Positions 30,201 to 45,300 of a DNA stretch of 64,000 nucleotides are shown in pieces. The notes beneath the pieces were generated by a model. The model did no database searches. It had not been told where the DNA came from and worked only from the letters and a program-made list of their open reading frames with translations. The translations under genes and the position numbers were made by a program. The stretch covers positions 978,728-1,042,727 of the forward strand of contig BROI01000011.1 in the NCBI GenBank assembly GCA_027923505.1. Reading direction: 5' to 3'. This stretch comes from Mayamaea pseudoterrestris (taxonomy: Eukaryota > Bacillariophyta > Bacillariophyceae > Sellaphorales > Sellaphoraceae). The stretch's first letter is position 1. The number at the start of each line of letters is the position of its first letter.

Positions 30201-33200
30201 GTGGCAAGTGAGACTTCCAAAATGGCCACCAGACCCCATAATACAACAAACATGGACTGTAACAGTGAATGGGACTCATAGACTTGTTCTTTTAGGTGTG
30301 GAAGCCATCACTATGCCCTGAGACTCCGCACATTCAACAACTGTTTGAATGTGCCAGCCCTGCTCCCCTTTGTGGCTACAGGGATCATCAGCATTGCCTG
30401 CTGAGCCCTCCAATATATTTCATATCATATTGTTGTCATGATAAGCCATTAATCAGTTGCACCTCGGTATCCTTCACCATGTATGCCATGGAGGAGACTG
30501 AGCAGATCCAACAACTTGTTGGATCTGCCAGCGGTGCACCTCAAGTGGCAAGTGAGACTTCCAAAATGGCCTTCAGTCCCCATAATACAACTAACATGAA
30601 CTGTAACAGTGAATGGGGCTCATAGACTTATCCATGTTGGGTGTGGAAGCCATCACTATGCCCTGAGACTCAGCACATTCAACAACTGGTTGAATGTGCC
30701 AGCCCTGCTCCCTTTGTGGCTGCAGGGATCATCAGCATTGCCTGCTGAGCCCTCCAATATATTACAAATAGGTTGGTTGTCATGATGGGCCATGAGTTGG
30801 TCAGTTGCACCTCAGTATCCTTCACCATGTATGCCATGGTGAGACTGAGCAGATCCAACAACTTGTTGGATCTGCCAGCAGTGCACCTCAAGTGGCAAGT
30901 GAGACTTCCAAAATGGCCTGCAGACCCCATAATACAACAAACATGGACTGTAACAGTGAATGGGAATCATTGATTTGTCCATTGGGGTGTGGAAGCCATC
31001 GCTATGCCCTAAAACTCAGCAAATTCAACAACTGGTTGAATGTGCCAGCCCTGCTCGCTTTGTGGCTGCAGGGATCATCAGCATAGTCTGCTGAGCCCTC
31101 CAATATCCTTAAATATGTTTCTTATCATGATGGGCCATAAGTTGGTAGTTGCACCTCAGTATCCATCACCGTGTATGCCATGGTGAGACTGAACTGACCC
31201 TACAACTTGTTGGATCTGCCAGCGGTGCACCTCAAGTGGCAAGTGAGACTTTAAAAATGGCCTCCAGACCCCATAATACAACTAACATGGACTGTAACAG
31301 TGAATGGGACTCATAGACTTGTTCTTTTAGGTGTGGAAGCCATCACTATGCCCTGAGACTCCGCACATTCAACAACTGGTTGAATGTGCCAGCCCTGCTC
31401 CCTTTTTGGTTGCAGGGATCATCAGCATTGCCTGCTGAGCCCTCCAATATGTTTCGTTTTATGTTTGTTGTCATGATGGGCCATGAGTTGGTCAGTTGCA
31501 CCTCAGTATCTTTACCATGTATGCCACGGTGAGAGTGAGCAGATCCAACAACTTGTTGGATCTGCCAGCAGTGCACCGCAAGTGGCAAGTGAGACTTCCA
31601 AAATGGTCTCCAGACCCCATATTCCAACTAACATGGACTTTACCAGTAAATGGAACTCAAAGACTTGTCCATTGGGGTGTGGAAGCCATCACTATGCCCT
31701 GAGACTCCGCACATTCAACAACTGGTTGAATGTGCCAGCCCTGCTCCCCTTTGTGGCTACAGGGATCATCAGCATTGCCTGCTGAGCCCTCCAATATATT
31801 TCATATCATATTTGTTGTCATGATAAGCCATAAGAAATCAGTTGCACCTCGGTATCCTTCACCATGTATGCCATGGTGTGACTGAGCCGACCCTACAACT
31901 TGTTGGATCTGCCAGCGGTGCACCTCAAGTGGCAAGTGAGACTTCCAAAATGGCCTGCAGACCCCATAATACAACTAACATGGACTGTAATTGTGAATGG
32001 GATTCATAGACTTGTCCAATGGGGTGTGGAAGCCATCACTATGCCCTGAGACTCAGCACATTCAACAACTGGTTGAATGTGCCAGCCCTGCTCCCTTTGT
32101 GGCTGCAGGGATCATCAGCATTGCCTGCTGAACCCTCCAATATATTTCAAATAGGTTGGTTGTCATGATGGGCCATAAGGCGGTCAGTTGCACCTCAGTA
32201 TCCATCACCGTGTGTGCCATGGAGGAGACTGAACCGACCCTACAACTTGTTGGATCTGCCAGCGGTGCACCTCAAGTGGCAAGTGAGACTTCCAAAATGG
32301 CCTGCAGACCCATAATACAACAAATATGGACTGTAACAGTGAATGGGATTCATTGATTTGTCCATTGGGGTGTGGAAGCCATCACTATGCCCTAAAACTC
32401 AGCACATTCAACAACTGGTTGAATGTGCCAGCCCTGCTCCCTTTGTGGCTGCAGGGATCATCAGCATTGCCTGCTGAGCCCTCCAATATCTTTCATATCA
32501 TGTTTGTTGTCATGATAGGCCATAAGTTGGTCAGTTGCACCTCAGTATCCATCACCTTGAAAGCCATGGTGAGACTGAGCTGACCCTACAACTTGTTGGA
32601 TCTGCCAGCAGTGCACCTCAAGTGGCAAGTGAGACTTCCAAAATGGCCTCCAGACCCCATAATACAATAAACATGGACTTTAACAGTGCATGGGACTCAT
32701 AGACTTGTTTTTTTGGTGTGGAAGCCCAGGAGGCTGCCAAAACAAATTCCAGGGTATCTTGTCCCTCGCCATGGCGCCAGGGTGGGGCCTCTTTTGCCCA
32801 GGGCGTTGGGTGTACATACCAGCCCCGGTCTGGAAGCAGGCAACATGCAGGAGGCAAATGCACAAAGTGAATGCACTATACAATATCCATTTGTGACCTT
32901 GGATCATGCCCCAAGCCAGTTTACAAAGAGATTGTGGGGATCTGTTGTTTGCCACTGCTAGGGTAGGCAGTCACATAGTACCTGCTAACTGAAGCTGCTG
33001 ACCTGAGGGCAAAAGGCAAGCAGGAGGCTGATGCGCAAAACAAATTCACCAAGGAGGTCTTTCTTGTGCCCTCGGATCATGCACAGTGACTGTACGCATA
33101 GAGTGTGTGGGCACTTCATGTTTGCCACTGCTAGGTTGGTGTTCGGCAGTTGGTAGTAAGCAACATCTGCGGATCTGGAAGCAGGCAACATGCAGGAGGC

Positions 33201-33329
33201 AAATGCACAAAGTGAATGCACTATACAATATCCATTTGTGACCTTGGATCATGCCCCAAGCCAGTTTACAAAGAGATTGTGGGGATCTGATGTTTGCCAC
33301 TGCTAGGGTAGGCAGTCACATAGTACCTG

Positions 33330-36300
33330 CTAACTGAAGCTGCTGACCTGAAGGCAAAAGGCAAGCAGGAGGCTGATGCGCAAAACAAATTCACCAAGGA
33401 GGTATGTCTTGTGCCCTCGGATCATGCACAGTGGCTGTACGCATAGAGTGTGTGGGCACTTCATGTTTGCCACTGCTAGGTTGGTGTTCGGCAGTTGGGT
33501 AGTACATACCAGCAACTTCTGCGGATCTGGAAGCAGGCAACATGCAGGAGGCAAATGCACAAAGTGAATGCACTATACAATATCCATTTGTGACCTTGGA
33601 TCATGCCCCAAGCCAGTTTACAAAGAGATTGTGGGGATCTGATGTTTGCCACTGCTAGGGTAGGCAGTCACATAGTACCTGCTAACTGAAGCTGCTGACC
33701 TGAAGGCAAAAGGCAAGCAGGAGGCTGATGCGCAAAACAAATTCACCAAGGAGGTATGTCTTGTGCCCTCGGATCATGCACAGTGGCTGTACGCATAGAG
33801 TGTGTGGGCACTTCATGTTTGCCACTGCTAGGTTGGTGTTCGGCAGTTGGGTAGTACATACCAGCAACTTCTGCGGATCTGGAAGCAGGCAACATGCAGG
33901 AGGCAAATGCACAAAGTGAATGCACTATACAATATCCATTTGTGACCTTGGATCATGCCCCAAGCCAGTTTACAAAGAGATTGTGGGGATCTGATGTTTG
34001 CCACTGCTAGGGTAGGCAGTCACATAGTACCTGCTAACTGAAGCTGCTGACCTGAAGGCAAAAGGCAAGCAGGAGGCTGATGCGCAAAACAAATTCACCA
34101 AGGAGGTATGTCTTGTGCCCTCGGATCATGCACAGTGGCTGTACGCATAGAGTGTGTGGGCACTTCATGTTTGCCACTGCTAGGTTGGTGTTCGGCAGTT
34201 GGGTAGTACATACCAGCAACTTCTGCGGATCTGGAAGCAGGCAACATGCAGGAGGCAAATGCACAAAGTGAATGCACTATACAATATCCATTTGTGACCT
34301 TGGATCATGCCCCAAGCCAGTTTACAAAGAGATTGTGGGGATCTGATGTTTGCCACTGCTAGGGTAGGCAGTCACATAGTACCTGCTAACTGAAGCTGCT
34401 GACCTGAAGGCAAAAGGCAAGCAGGAGGCTGATGCGCAAAACAAATTCACCAAGGAGGTATGTCTTGTGCCCTCGGATCATGCACAGTGGCTGTACGCAT
34501 AGAGTGTGTGGGCACTTCATGTTTGCCACTGCTAGGTTGGTGTTCGGCAGTTGGGTAGTACATACCAGCAACTTCTGCGGATCTGGAAGCAGGCAACATG
34601 CAGGAGGCAAATGCACAAAGTGAATGCACTATACAATATCCATTTGTGACCTTGGATCATGCCCCAAGCCAGTTTACAAAGAGATTGTGGGGATCTGATG
34701 TTTGCCACTGCTAGGGTAGGCAGTCACATAGTACCTGCTAACTGAAGCTGCTGACCTGAAGGCAAAAGGCAAGCAGGAGGCTGATGCGCAAAACAAATTC
34801 ACCAAGGAGGTATGTCTTGTGCCCTCGGATCATGCACAGTGGCTGTACGCATAGAGTGTGTGGGCACTTCATGTTTGCCACTGCTAGGTTGGTGTTCGGC
34901 AGTTGGGTAGTACATACCAGCAACTTCTGCGGATCTGGAAGCAGGCAACATGCAGGAGGCAAATGCACAAAGTGAATGCACTATACAATATCCATTTGTG
35001 ACCTTGGATCATGCCCCAAGCCAGTTTACAAAGAGATTGTGGGGATCTGATGTTTGCCACTGCTAGGGTAGGCAGTCACATAGTACCTGCTAACTGAAGC
35101 TGCTGACCTGAAGGCAAAAGGCAAGCAGGAGGCTGATGCGCAAAACAAATTCACCAAGGAGGTATGTCTTGTGCCCTCGGATCATGCACAGTGGCTGTAC
35201 GCATAGAGTGTGTGGGCACTTCATGTTTGCCACTGCTAGGTTGGTGTTCGGCAGTTGGGTAGTACATACCAGCAACTTCTGCGGATCTGGAAGCAGGCAA
35301 CATGCAGGAGGCAAATGCACAAAGTGAATGCACTATACAATATCCATTTGTGACCTTGGATCATGCCCCAAGCCAGTTTACAAAGAGATTGTGGGGATCT
35401 GATGTTTGCCACTGCTAGGGTAGGCAGTCACATAGTACCTGCTAACTGAAGCTGCTGACCTGAAGGCAAAAGGCAAGCAGGAGGCTGATGCGCAAAACAA
35501 ATTCACCAAGGAGGTATGTCTTGTGCCCTCGGATCATGCACAGTGGCTGTACGCATAGAGTGTGTGGGCACTTCATGTTTGCCACTGCTAGGTTGGTGTT
35601 CGGCAGTTGGGTAGTACATACCAGCAACTTCTGCGGATCTGGAAGCAGGCAACATGCAGGAGGCAAATGCACAAAGTGAATGCACTATACAATATCCATT
35701 TGTGACCTTGGATCATGCCCCAAGCCAGTTTACAAAGAGATTGTGGGGATCTGATGTTTGCCACTGCTAGGGTAGGCAGTCACATAGTACCTGCTAACTG
35801 AAGCTGCTGACCTGAAGGCAAAAGGCAAGCAGGAGGCTGATGCGCAAAACAAATTCACCAAGGAGGTATGTCTTGTGCCCTCGGATCATGCACAGTGGCT
35901 GTACGCATAGAGTGTGTGGGCACTTCATGTTTGCCACTGCTAGGTTGGTGTTCGGCAGTTGGGTAGTACATACCAGCAACTTCTGCGGATCTGGAAGCAG
36001 GCAACATGCAGGAGGCAAATGCACAAAGTGAATGCACTATACAATATCCATTTGTGACCTTGGATCATGCCCCAAGCCAGTTTACAAAGAGATTGTGGGG
36101 ATCTGATGTTTGCCACTGCTAGGGTAGGCAGTCACATAGTACCTGCTAACTGAAGCTGCTGACCTGAAGGCAAAAGGCAAGCAGGAGGCTGATGCGCAAA
36201 ACAAATTCACCAAGGAGGTATGTCTTGTGCCCTCGGATCATGCACAGTGGCTGTACGCATAGAGTGTGTGGGCACTTCATGTTTGCCACTGCTAGGTTGG

Positions 36301-39300
36301 TGTTCGGCAGTTGGGTAGTACATACCAGCAACTTCTGCGGATCTGGAAGCAGGCAACATGCAGGAGGCAAATGCACAAAGTGAATGCACTATACAATATC
36401 CATTTGTGACCTTGGATCATGCCCCAAGCCAGTTTACAAAGAGATTGTGGGGATCTGATGTTTGCCACTGCTAGGGTAGGCAGTCACATAGTACCTGCTA
36501 ACTGAAGCTGCTGACCTGAAGGCAAAAGGCAAGCAGGAGGCTGATGCGCAAAACAAATTCACCAAGGAGGTATGTCTTGTGCCCTCGGATCATGCACAGT
36601 GGCTGCACGCATAGAGTGTGTGGGCACTTCATGTTTGCCACTGCTAGGTTGGTGTTCGGCAGTTGGGTAGTACATACCAGCAACTTCTGCGGATCTGGAA
36701 GCAGGCAACATGCAGGAGGCAAATGCACAAAGTGAATGCACTATACAATATCCATTTGTGACCTTGGATCATGCCCCAAGCCAGTTTACAAAGAGATTGT
36801 GGGGATCTGATGTTTGCCACTGCTAGGGTAGGCAGTCACATAGTACCTGCTAACTGAAGCTGCTGACCTGAAGGCAAAAGGCAAGCAGGAGGCTGATGCG
36901 CAAAACAAATTCACCAAGGAGGTATGTCTTGTGCCCTCGGATCATGCACAGTGGCTGTACGCATAGAGTGTGTGGGCACTTCATGTTTGCCACTGCTAGG
37001 TTGGTGTTCGGCAGTTGGGTAGTACATACCAGCAACTTCTGCGGATCTGGAAGCAGGCAACATGCAGGAGGCAAATGCACAAAGTGAATGCACTATACAA
37101 TATCCATTTGTGACCTTGGATCATGCCCCAAGCCAGTTTACAAAGAGATTGTGGGGATCTGATGTTTGCCACTGCTAGGGTAGGCAGTCACATAGTACCT
37201 GCTAACTGAAGCTGCTGACCTGAAGGCAAAAGGCAAGCAGGAGGCTGATGCGCAAAACAAATTCACCAAGGAGGTATGTCTTGTGCCCTCGGATCATGCA
37301 CAGTGGCTGTACGCATAGAGTGTGTGGGCACTTCATGTTTGCCACTGCTAGGTTGGTGTTCGGCAGTTGGGTAGTACATACCAGCAACTTCTGCGGATCT
37401 GGAAGCAGGCAACATGCAGGAGGCAAATGCACAAAGTGAATGCACTATACAATATCCATTTGTGACCTTGGATCATGCCCCAAGCCAGTTTACAAAGAGA
37501 TTGTGGGGATCTGATGTTTGCCACTGCTAGGGTAGGCAGTCACATAGTACCTGCTAACTGAAGCTGCTGACCTGAAGGCAAAAGGCAAGCAGGAGGCTGA
37601 TGCGCAAAACAAATTCACCAAGGAGGTATGTCTTGTGCCCTCGGATCATGCACAGTGGCTGTACGCATAGAGTGTGTGGGCACTTCATGTTTGCCACTGC
37701 TAGGTTGGTGTTCGGCAGTTGGGTAGTACATACCAGCAACTTCTGCGGATCTGGAAGCAGGCAACATGCGGGAGGCAAATGCACAAAGTGAATGCACTAT
37801 ACAATATCCATTTGTGACCTTGGATCATGCCCCAAGCCAGTTTACAAAGAGATTGTGGGGATCTGATGTTTGCCACTGCTAGGGTAGGCAGTCACATAGT
37901 ACCTGCTAACTGAAGCTGCTGACCTGAAGGCAAAAGGCAAGCAGGAGGCTGATGCGCAAAACAAATTCACCAAGGAGGTATGTCTTGTGCCCTTCGGATC
38001 ATGCACAGTGGCTGTACGCATAGAGTGTGTGGGCACTTCATGTTTGCCACTGCTAGGTTGGTGTTCGGCAGTTGGGTAGTACATACCAGCAACTTCTGCG
38101 GATCTGGAAGCAGGCAACATGCAGGAGGCAAATGCACAAAGTGAATGCACTATACAATATCCATTTGTGACCTTGGATCATGCCCCAAGCCAGTTTACAA
38201 AGAGATTGTGGGGATCTGATGTTTGCCACTGCTAGGGTAGGCAGTCACATAGTACCTGCTAACTGAAGCTGCTGACCTGAAGGCAAAAGGCAAGCAGGAG
38301 GCTGATGCGCAAAACAAATTCACCAAGGAGGTATGTCTTGTGCCCTCGGATCATGCACAGTGGCTGTACGCATAGAGTGTGTGGGCACTTCATGTTTGCC
38401 ACTGCTAGGTTGGTGTTCGGCAGTTGGGTAGTACATACCAGCAACTTCTGCGGATCTGGAAGCAGGCAACATGCAGGAGGCAAATGCACAAAGTGAATGC
38501 ACTATACAATATCCATTTGTGACCTTGGATCATGCCCCAAGCCAGTTTACAAAGAGATTGTGGGGATCTGATGTTTGCCACTGCTAGGGTAGGCAGTCAC
38601 ATAGTACCTGCTAACTGAAGCTGCTGACCTGAAGGCAAAAGGCAAGCAGGAGGCTGATGCGCAAAACAAATTCACCAAGGAGGTATGTCTTGTGCCCTCG
38701 GATCATGCACAGTGGCTGTACGCATAGAGTGTGTGGGCACTTCATGTTTGCCACTGCTAGGTTGGTGTTCGGCAGTTGGGTAGTACATACCAGCAACTTC
38801 TGCGGATCTGGAAGCAGGCAACATGCAGGAGGCAAATGCACAAAGTGAATGCACTATACAATATCCATTTGTGACCTTGGATCATGCCCCAAGCCAGTTT
38901 ACAAAGAGATTGTGGGGATCTGATGTTTGCCACTGCTAGGGTAGGCAGTCACATAGTACCTGCTAACTGAAGCTGCTGACCTGAAGGCAAAAGGCAAGCA
39001 GGAGGCTGATGCGCAAAACAAATTCACCAAGGAGGTATGTCTTGTGCCCTCGGATCATGCACAGTGGCTGTACGCATAGAGTGTGTGGGCACTTCATGTT
39101 TGCCACTGCTAGGTTGGTGTTCGGCAGTTGGGTAGTACATACCAGCAACTTCTGCGGATCTGGAAGCAGGCAACATGCAGGAGGCAAATGCACAAAGTGA
39201 ATGCACTATACAATATCCATTTGTGACCTTGGATCATGCCCCAAGCCAGTTTACAAAGAGATTGTGGGGATCTGATGTTTGCCACTGCTAGGGTAGGCAG

Positions 39301-42300
39301 TCACATAGTACCTGCTAACTGAAGCTGCTGACCTGAAGCAACAACGCAAGCAGGAGGCTGATGCGCAAAACAAATTCACCAAGGAGGTATGTCTTGTGCC
39401 CTCGGATCATGCACAGTGGCTGTACGCATAGAGTGTGTGGGCACTTCATGTTTGCCACTGCTAGGTTGGTGTTCGGCAGTTGGGTAGTACATACCAGCAA
39501 CTTCTGCGGATCTGGAAGCAGGCAACATGCAGGAGGCAAATGCACAAAGTGAATGCACTATACAATATCCATTTGTGACCTTGGATCATGCCCCAAGCCA
39601 GTTTACAAAGAGATTGTGGGGATCTGATGTTTGCCACTGCTAGGGTAGGCAGTCACATAGTACCTGCTAACTGAAGCTGCTGACCTGAAGGCAAAAGGCA
39701 AGCAGGAGGCTGATGCGCAAAACAAATTCACCAAGGAGGTATGTCTTGTGCCCTCGGATCATGCACAGTGGCTGTACGCATAGAGTGTGTGGGCACTTCA
39801 TGTTTGCCACTGCTAGGTTGGTGTTCGGCAGTTGGGTAGTACATACCAGCAACTTCTGCGGATCTGGAAGCAGGCAACATGCAGGAGGCAAATGCACAAA
39901 GTGAATGCACTATACAATATCCATTTGTGACCTTGGATCATGCCCCAAGCCAGTTTACAAAGAGATTGTGGGGATCTGATGTTTGCCACTGCTAGGGTAG
40001 GCAGTCACATAGTACCTGCTAACTGAAGCTGCTGACCTGAAGGCAAAAGGCAAGCAGGAGGCTGATGCGCAAAACAAATTCACCAAGGAGGTATGTCTTG
40101 TGCCCTCGGATCATGCACAGTGGCTGTACGCATAGAGTGTGTGGGCACTTCATGTTTGCCACTGCTAGGTTGGTGTTCGGCAGTTGGGTAGTACATACCA
40201 GCAACTTCTGCGGATCTGGAAGCAGGCAACATGCAGGAGGCAAATGCACAAAGTGAATGCACTATACAATATCCATTTGTGACCTTGGATCATGCCCCAA
40301 GCCAGTTTACAAAGAGATTGTGGGGATCTGATGTTTGCCACTGCTAGGGTAGGCAGTCACATAGTACCTGCTAACTGAAGCTGCTGACCTGAAGGCAAAA
40401 GGCAAGCAGGAGGCTGATGCGCAAAACAAATTCACCAAGGAGGTATGTCTTGTGCCCTCGGATCATGCACAGTGGCTGTACGCATAGAGTGTGTGGGCAC
40501 TTCATGTTTGCCACTGCTAGGTTGGTGTTCGTCAGCTGGAGATCGGCAGGGTACATACCAGCAACTTCTGCGGATCTGGAAGCAGGCAACATGCAGGAGG
40601 CAAATGCACAAAGTGAATGCACTATACAATATCCATTTGTGACCTTGGATCATGCCCCAAGCCAGTTTACAAAGAGATTGTGGGGATCTGATGTTTGCCA
40701 CTGCTAGGGTAGGCAGTCACATAGTACCTGCTAACTGAAGCTGCTGACCTGAAGGCAAAAGGCAAGCAGGAGGCTGATGCACTCGGATCATGCACAGTGG
40801 CTGTACGCATAGAGTGTGTGGGCACTTCATGTTTGCCACTGCTAGGTTGGTGTTCGGCAGTTGGGTAGTACATACCAGCAACTTCTGCGGATCTGGAAGC
40901 AGGCAACATGCAGGAGGCAAATGCACAAAGTGAATGCACTATACAATATCCATTTGTGACCTTGGATCATGCCCCAAGCCAGTTTACAAAGAGATTGTGG
41001 GGATCTGATGTTTGCCACTGCTAGGGTAGGCAGTCACATAGTACCTGCTAACTGAAGCTGCTGACCTGAAGGCAAAAGGCAAGCAGGAGGCTGATGCGCA
41101 AAACAAATTCACCAAGGAGGTATGTCTTGTGCCCTCGGATCATGCACAGTGGCTGTACGCATAGAGTGTGTGGGCACTTCATGTTTGCCACTGCTAGGTT
41201 GGTGTTCGGCAGTTGGGTAGTACATACCAGCAACTTCTGCGGATCTGGAAGCAGGCAACATGCAGGAGGCAAATGCACAAAGTGAATGCACTATACAATA
41301 TCCATTTGTGACCTTGGATCATGCCCCAAGCCAGTTTACAAAGAGATTGTGGGGATCTGATGTTTGCCACTGCTAGGGTAGGCAGTCACATAGTACCTGC
41401 TAACTGAAGCTGCTGACCTGAAGGCAAAAGGCAAGCAGGAGGCTGATGCGCAAAACAAATTCACCAAGGAGGTATGTCTTGTGCCCTCGGATCATGCACA
41501 GTGGCTGTACGCATAGAGTGTGTGGGCACTTCATGTTTGCCACTGCTAGGTTGGTGTTCGGCAGTTGGGTAGTACATACCAGCAACTTCTGCGGATCTGG
41601 AAGCAGGCAACATGCAGGAGGCAAATGCACAAAGTGAATGCACTATACAATATCCATTTGTGACCTTGGATCATGCCCCAAGCCAGTTTACAAAGAGATT
41701 GTGGGGATCTGATGTTTGCCACTGCTAGGGTAGGCAGTCACATAGTACCTGCTAACTGAAGCTGCTGACCTGAAGGCAAAAGGCAAGCAGGAGGCTGATG
41801 CGCAAAACAAATTCACCAAGGAGGTATGTCTTGTGCCCTCGGATCATGCACAGTGGCTGTACGCATAGAGTGTGTGGGCACTTCATGTTTGCCACTGCTA
41901 GGTTGGTGTTCGGCAGTTGGGTAGTACATACCAGCAACTTCTGCGGATCTGGAAGCAGGCAACATGCAGGAGGCAAATGCACAAAGTGAATGCACTATAC
42001 AATATCCATTTGTGACCTTGGATCATGCCCCAAGCCAGTTTACAAAGAGATTGTGGGGATCTGATGTTTGCCACTGCTAGGGTAGGCAGTCACATAGTAC
42101 CTGCTAACTGAAGCTGCTGACCTGAAGGCAAAAGGCAAGCAGGAGGCTGATGCGCAAAACAAATTCACCAAGGAGGTATGTCTTGTGCCCTCGGATCATG
42201 CACAGTGGCTGTACGCATAGAGTGTGTGGGCACTTCATGTTTGCCACTGCTAGGTTGGTGTTCGGCAGTTGGGTAGTACATACCAGCAACTTCTGCGGAT

Positions 42301-45300
42301 CTGGAAGCAGGCAACATGCAGGAGGCAAATGCACAAAGTGAATGCACTATACAATATCCATTTGTGACCTTGGATCATGCCCCAAGCCAGTTTACAAAGA
42401 GATTGTGGGGATCTGATGTTTGCCACTGCTAGGGTAGGCAGTCACATAGTACCTGCTAACTGAAGCTGCTGACCTGAAGGCAAAAGGCAAGCAGGAGGCT
42501 GATGCGCAAAACAAATTCACCAAGGAGGTATGTCTTGTGCCCTCGGATCATGCACAGTGGCTGTACGCATAGAGTGTGTGGGCACTTCATGTTTGCCACT
42601 GCTAGGTTGGTGTTCGGCAGTTGGGTAGTACATACCAGCAACTTCTGCGGATCTGGAAGCAGGCAACATGCAGGAGGCAAATGCACAAAGTGAATGCACT
42701 ATACAATATCCATTTGTGACCTTGGATCATGCCCCAAGCCAGTTTACAAAGAGATTGTGGGGATCTGATGTTTGCCACTGCTAGGGTAGGCAGTCACATA
42801 GTACCTGCTAACTGAAGCTGCTGACCTGAAGGCAAAAGGCAAGCAGGAGGCTGATGCGCAAAACAAATTCACCAAGGAGGTATGTCTTGTGCCCTCGGAT
42901 CATGCACAGTGGCTGTACGCATAGAGTGTGTGGGCACTTCATGTTTGCCACTGCTAGGTTGGTGTTCGGCAGTTGGGTAGTACATACCAGCAACTTCTGC
43001 GGATCTGGAAGCAGGCAACATGCAGGAGGCAAATGCACAAAGTGAATGCACTATACAATATCCATTTGTGACCTTGGATCATGCCCCAAGCCAGTTTACA
43101 AAGAGATTGTGGGGATCTGATGTTTGCCACTGCTAGGGTAGGCAGTCACATAGTACCTGCTAACTGAAGCTGCTGACCTGAAGGCAAAAGGCAAGCAGGA
43201 GGCTGATGCGCAAAACAAATTCACCAAGGAGGTATGTCTTGTGCCCTCGGATCATGCACAGTGGCTGTACGCATAGAGTGTGTGGGCACTTCATGTTTGC
43301 CACTGCTAGGTTGGTGTTCGGCAGTTGGGTAGTACATACCAGCAACTTCTGCGGATCTGGAAGCAGGCAACATGCAGGAGGCAAATGCACAAAGTGAATG
43401 CACTATACAATATCCATTTGTGACCTTGGATCATGCCCCAAGCCAGTTTACAAAGAGATTGTGGGGATCTGATGTTTGCCACTGCTAGGGTAGGCAGTCA
43501 CATAGTACCTGCTAACTGAAGCTGCTGACCTGAAGGCAAAAGGCAAGCAGGAGGCTGATGCGCAAAACAAATTCACCAAGGAGGTATGTCTTGTGCCCTC
43601 GGATCATGCACAGTGGCTGTACGCATAGAGTGTGTGGGCACTTCATGTTTGCCACTGCTAGGTTGGTGTTCGGCAGTTGGGTAGTACATACCAGCAACTT
43701 CTGCGGATCTGGAAGCAGGCAACATGCAGGAGGCAAATGCACAAAGTGAATGCACTATACAATATCCATTTGTGACCTTGGATCATGCCCCAAGCCAGTT
43801 TACAAAGAGATTGTGGGGATCTGATGTTTGCCACTGCTAGGGTAGGCAGTCACATAGTACCTGCTAACTGAAGCTGCTGACCTGAAGGCAAAAGGCAAGC
43901 AGGAGGCTGATGCGCAAAACAAATTCACCAAGGAGGTATGTCTTGTGCCCTCGGATCATGCACAGTGGCTGTACGCATAGAGTGTGTGGGCACTTCATGT
44001 TTGCCACTGCTAGGTTGGTGTTCGGCAGTTGGGTAGTACATACCAGCAACTTCTGCGGATCTAGCCCACGCAGGCACACCCATGCAGGAGGCAAATGCAC
44101 AAAGTGAATGCACTATACAATATCCATTTGTGACCTTGGATCATGCCCCAAGCCAGTTTACAAAGAGATTGTGGGGATCTGATGTTTGCCACTGCTAGGG
44201 TAGGCAGTCACATAGTACCTGCTAACTGAAGCTGCTGACCTGAAGGCAAAAGGCAAGCAGGAGGCTGATGCGCAAAACAAATTCACCAAGGAGGTATGTC
44301 TTGTGCCCTCGGATCATGCACAGTGGCTGTACGCATAGAGTGTGTGGGCACTTCATGTTTGCCACTGCTAGGTTGGTGTTCGGCAGTTGGGTAGTACATA
44401 CCAGCAACTTCTGCGGATCTGGAAGCAGGCAACATGCAGGAGGCAAATGCACAAAGTGAATGCACTATACAATATCCATTTGTGACCTTGGATCATGCCC
44501 CAAGCCAGTTTACAAAGAGATTGTGGGGATCTGATGTTTGCCACTGCTAGGGTAGGCAGTCACATAGTACCTGCTAACTGAAGCTGCTGACCTGAAGGCA
44601 AAAGGCAAGCAGGAGGCTGATGCGCAAAACAAATTCACCAAGGAGGTATGTCTTGTGCCCTCGGATCATGCACAGTGGCTGTACGCATAGAGTGTGTGGG
44701 CACTTCATGTTTGCCACTGCTAGGTTGGTGTTCGGCAGTTGGGTAGTACATACCAGCAACTTCTGCGGATCTGGAAGCAGGCAACATGCAGGAGGCAAAT
44801 GCACAAAGTGAATGCACTATACAATATCCATTTGTGACCTTGGATCATGCCCCAAGCCAGTTTACAAAGAGATTGTGGGGATCTGATGTTTGCCACTGCT
44901 AGGGTAGGCAGTCACATAGTACCTGCTAACTGAAGCTGCTGACCTGAAGGCAAAAGGCAAGCAGGAGGCTGATGCGCAAAACAAATTCACCAAGGAGGTA
45001 TGTCTTGTGCCCTCGGATCATGCACAGTGGCTGTACGCATAGAGTGTGTGGGCACTTCATGTTTGCCACTGCTAGGTTGGTGTTCGGCAGTTGGGTAGTA
45101 CATACCAGCAACTTCTGCGGATCTGGAAGCAGGCAACATGCAGGAGGCAAATGCACAAAGTGAATGCACTATACAATATCCATTTGTGACCTTGGATCAT
45201 GCCCCAAGCCAGTTTACAAAGAGATTGTGGGGATCTGATGTTTGCCACTGCTAGGGTAGGCAGTCACATAGTACCTGCTAACTGAAGCTGCTGACCTGAA

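Larger units (their letters stand above)
23231..32724. repeat. Satellite family 2: ~347-bp tandem repeat (diverged dimer), about 27 units
   Basis: The landmark GCCTGCTGAGCCCTCCAATA recurs about every 347 bp (AGCC at 23261, 23607, 23954, 24301, 24650, 24997...26262, 26609...32477). A few units are shortened (spacings 269 at 24997-25266, 315 at 25266-25581, 336 at 25581-25917). Each unit contains two dyads 170 and 177 bp apart and the halves share other words (CCATCAC-ATG, GGG-C-CATA-A), so the unit is an old dimer of roughly 170- and 177-bp monomers. Two subfamilies: left (to about 29.7 kb) mostly has TTGCACTGCAGTATCC; right (29.7-32.7 kb) has TTGCACCTCAGTATCC. Open frames are short, mutated and not conserved. 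Confidence 0.95.
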
